The position numbers and the translations under genes were made by a program. This document shows positions 62,774-64,000 of a DNA stretch of 64,000 nt, one piece after another. The notes below the pieces were generated by a model. It saw only the letters and a program-made list of their open reading frames with translations. It did not search any database and had not been told where the DNA came from. This DNA is from Spirochaetota bacterium (GTDB taxonomy: Bacteria > Spirochaetota > Brachyspiria > Brachyspirales > JACRPF01). The stretch lies in NCBI GenBank assembly GCA_016214035.1, contig JACRPF010000007.1, positions 124,001 through 188,000 of the forward strand, read 5' to 3'. Each line of letters starts with the position of its first letter. Positions within the stretch are counted from its first letter, which is position 1.

Positions 62774-64000
62774 TCATTCGATCGGCGGCGCACCGGTTGA
62801 ACCGGTGTAGGTGCCGACAACATGGATACGCCCCAGACTGCCGTTGCCGCCCTTGCTTCCGGGACCGGTGCTGTCACCAAGCTTGCCGCCGGCATAACCG
62901 GCACCGCCCGCGCTGCGATTCCCGCCGCCGGCCCCGCCGCCGCAGCCGGTCGTGTAATCGGATTGTATTATCGGATCGCCGTAATTCGATCCAATACCGC
63001 CGGCACATGACATCTTGCTTGTCCCGAGCCTCGCATTCATACTTTCAATATATATCGTACCGCCGGCACCGCCGCCGCCGCATCCCGTCGCGATGTAGCC
63101 GCTATTGTCATAACTCACCCCTTTCGCACCATCAAGACCGCCGCATTGTATCAGACCCGTCGCCGTATCGAATGCGACGGCATAGATGCGCACCGCACCG
63201 CCGCCGTCACCGCCGCGCGCACCGTCGCTGCCGTCATAGAAGTTGCCGCCGCCGCCGCCGCCCGAACCGAAGATCGCATCCCATGCCGCATTTGTGCAGG
63301 GGATGCCCGTACTTCCGCAGCTAGCACCCGCAGTACCACCTGCAGTATTCATGTGGTCCCCGGTTGGTTGTGGTGTGCCTGAGCCGCCATTCCCCGGGCC
63401 TGTCGCAAAAAAGCCTCCGGAAAATCTCATGCTGCCGCCGTTAAACCCTTTGCCGTTAAGATCGAGCAGGCCGGCATTTGAAAACATGGCGCGGGCCGCG
63501 ATCCATACGATGCCGTATGCTTCATTCGTGGCGCCGCCGTCGGTCTTGTGCTTCTTTGCAGTCAGTGTCGCTCCGGACTCGACGATGAACGTCTTCGCCT
63601 GGATGAACACACCGGTCTTCGGCTGATAGGTGCCGGCGCCGTGATTGAGGCCCTTGTTGGTGCCGCGATACGTTATCACGCCGATGACGCTGTCAAGATT
63701 GTATATGTCGTCAACACTGACGGTGTTGCCGCTTACGACGGTAATATTGCTGTCCGATCCATCTCCGTACTGCGCAGGAAGCGCCGAAACAGTGACACTC
63801 ACATTCTTTGTGGCAATGTTAGTCCTGCTGTCACGCATCTGGATACGGACCGTATATGCTGCCGGAGTAGAGAAACTATGCGTATGCACCAGCCCATTGG
63901 TCCAGGCGACATCCCACATGCCGTCGTTCTGCCAGTCTATCTGCACCTGCAATTGGGAATTGTCGGTGAAATCGTCCGAGGAACCGCGCAGGTCGAACTG
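62774..64000 (-). CDS. Secreted PKD/glycine-rich surface protein (5' partial)
   Basis: The frame is open to the right window edge, so the N-terminus is missing; at least 408 residues are present. The visible start is a PKD-like domain (VQIDWQNDGMWDVAW, TYTVRIQMRDSRTN). Then comes a region opening YNLDSVIGVITYRG, and a long glycine-rich part with runs such as FGSGGGGGGNFYDGSDGARGGDGGGAV and GCGGGAGGGNRSAGGAG. This looks like an extracellular adhesin or structural surface protein. It ends with an acidic IE at 62777. No stop or start anomalies were seen. Confidence 0.65.
   Translation of the reverse strand, partial: QFDLRGSSDDFTDNSQLQVQIDWQNDGMWDVAWTNGLVHTHSFSTPAAYTVRIQMRDSRTNIATKNVSVTVSALPAQYGDGSDSNITVVSGNTVSVDDIYNLDSVIGVITYRGTNKGLNHGAGTYQPKTGVFIQAKTFIVESGATLTAKKHKTDGGATNEAYGIVWIAARAMFSNAGLLDLNGKGFNGGSMRFSGGFFATGPGNGGSGTPQPTGDHMNTAGGTAGASCGSTGIPCTNAAWDAIFGSGGGGGGNFYDGSDGARGGDGGGAVRIYAVAFDTATGLIQCGGLDGAKGVSYDNSGYIATGCGGGGAGGTIYIESMNARLGTSKMSCAGGIGSNYGDPIIQSDYTTGCGGGAGGGNRSAGGAGYAGGKLGDSTGPGSKGGNGSLGRIHVVGTYTGSTGAPPIE

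Noticed and set aside
1-64000. tRNA, rRNA, prophage or IS transposase genes
   Set aside because: No tRNA-like CCA-end cloverleaf, rRNA motif, integrase or transposase was recognised in the window.

Overview
The window looks like chromosomal DNA of a Gram-negative, probably anaerobic, polysaccharide-degrading bacterium with moderate GC and densely packed genes. Envelope signs are an ExbB-ExbD-TonB set, a TonB-dependent receptor, lipoproteins and a predicted outer-membrane barrel. Several housekeeping features fit a spirochaete or a neighbouring deep lineage: folP-cdaA-cdaR, CarD next to a PIN/TRAM membrane protein, a short EF-Ts, and a MotE/FlbB-like coiled-coil protein. This assignment is inference from gene content; no rRNA or tRNA gene was seen.

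Region 1 (1-10.8 kb, + strand) is a tightly coupled run of redox and lactate genes. It holds glcD (cut by the window edge), glcF, the nickel lactate racemase homologue larA, a secreted acetyl-esterase, a membrane-anchored PQQ-type beta-propeller, a fused NuoE-NuoF-type flavoprotein, and an iron-sulfur flavoprotein related to GltD whose NAD(P)H-binding subdomain appears to be missing. Region 2 (10.8-13.8 kb, - strand) is folP-cdaA-cdaR plus a small protein. It is divergent from a SurA-like lipoprotein and thiC.

Region 3 (14-32.4 kb) is core genome: an orphan adenine DNA methylase, an MBL hydrolase, a probable 6S RNA, an RluA-family pseudouridine synthase overlapping a PfkB kinase, pyrE, a MORN-repeat lipoprotein, the rpsB-tsf-pyrH operon behind an attenuator-like leader, and a carD-PIN/TRAM-suhB-radical SAM operon.

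Region 4 (32.5-64 kb) is an accessory glycan-utilisation region. Large secreted multidomain enzymes carry a repeated YGYWSTNG-type module and a FlgD-like C-terminal domain. Several parallel beta-helix proteins follow. The core is an apparent five-gene operon (52.1 to 43.4 kb, - strand) with three proteins sharing the Asp...AspAsp spacing of GH110 alpha-galactosidases, a sialate-type O-acetylesterase and an Abhydrolase-7-like hydrolase. An AraC regulator with a perfect palindrome at its start codon is divergent from this operon, and an IclR regulator with a palindromic promoter lies beyond its end. An ExbB-ExbD-TonB-receptor operon, a membrane-anchored LuxR regulator, a GH28-like enzyme and a second AraC regulator complete a set for sensing, importing and degrading O-acetylated galactose- or uronate-containing glycans.

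Non-coding highlights are a 172-bp element with 28-bp terminal inverted repeats, a twelve-unit 21-bp tandem repeat, a dispersed 25-bp REP-like repeat present twice, and several clear sigma-70 promoters.
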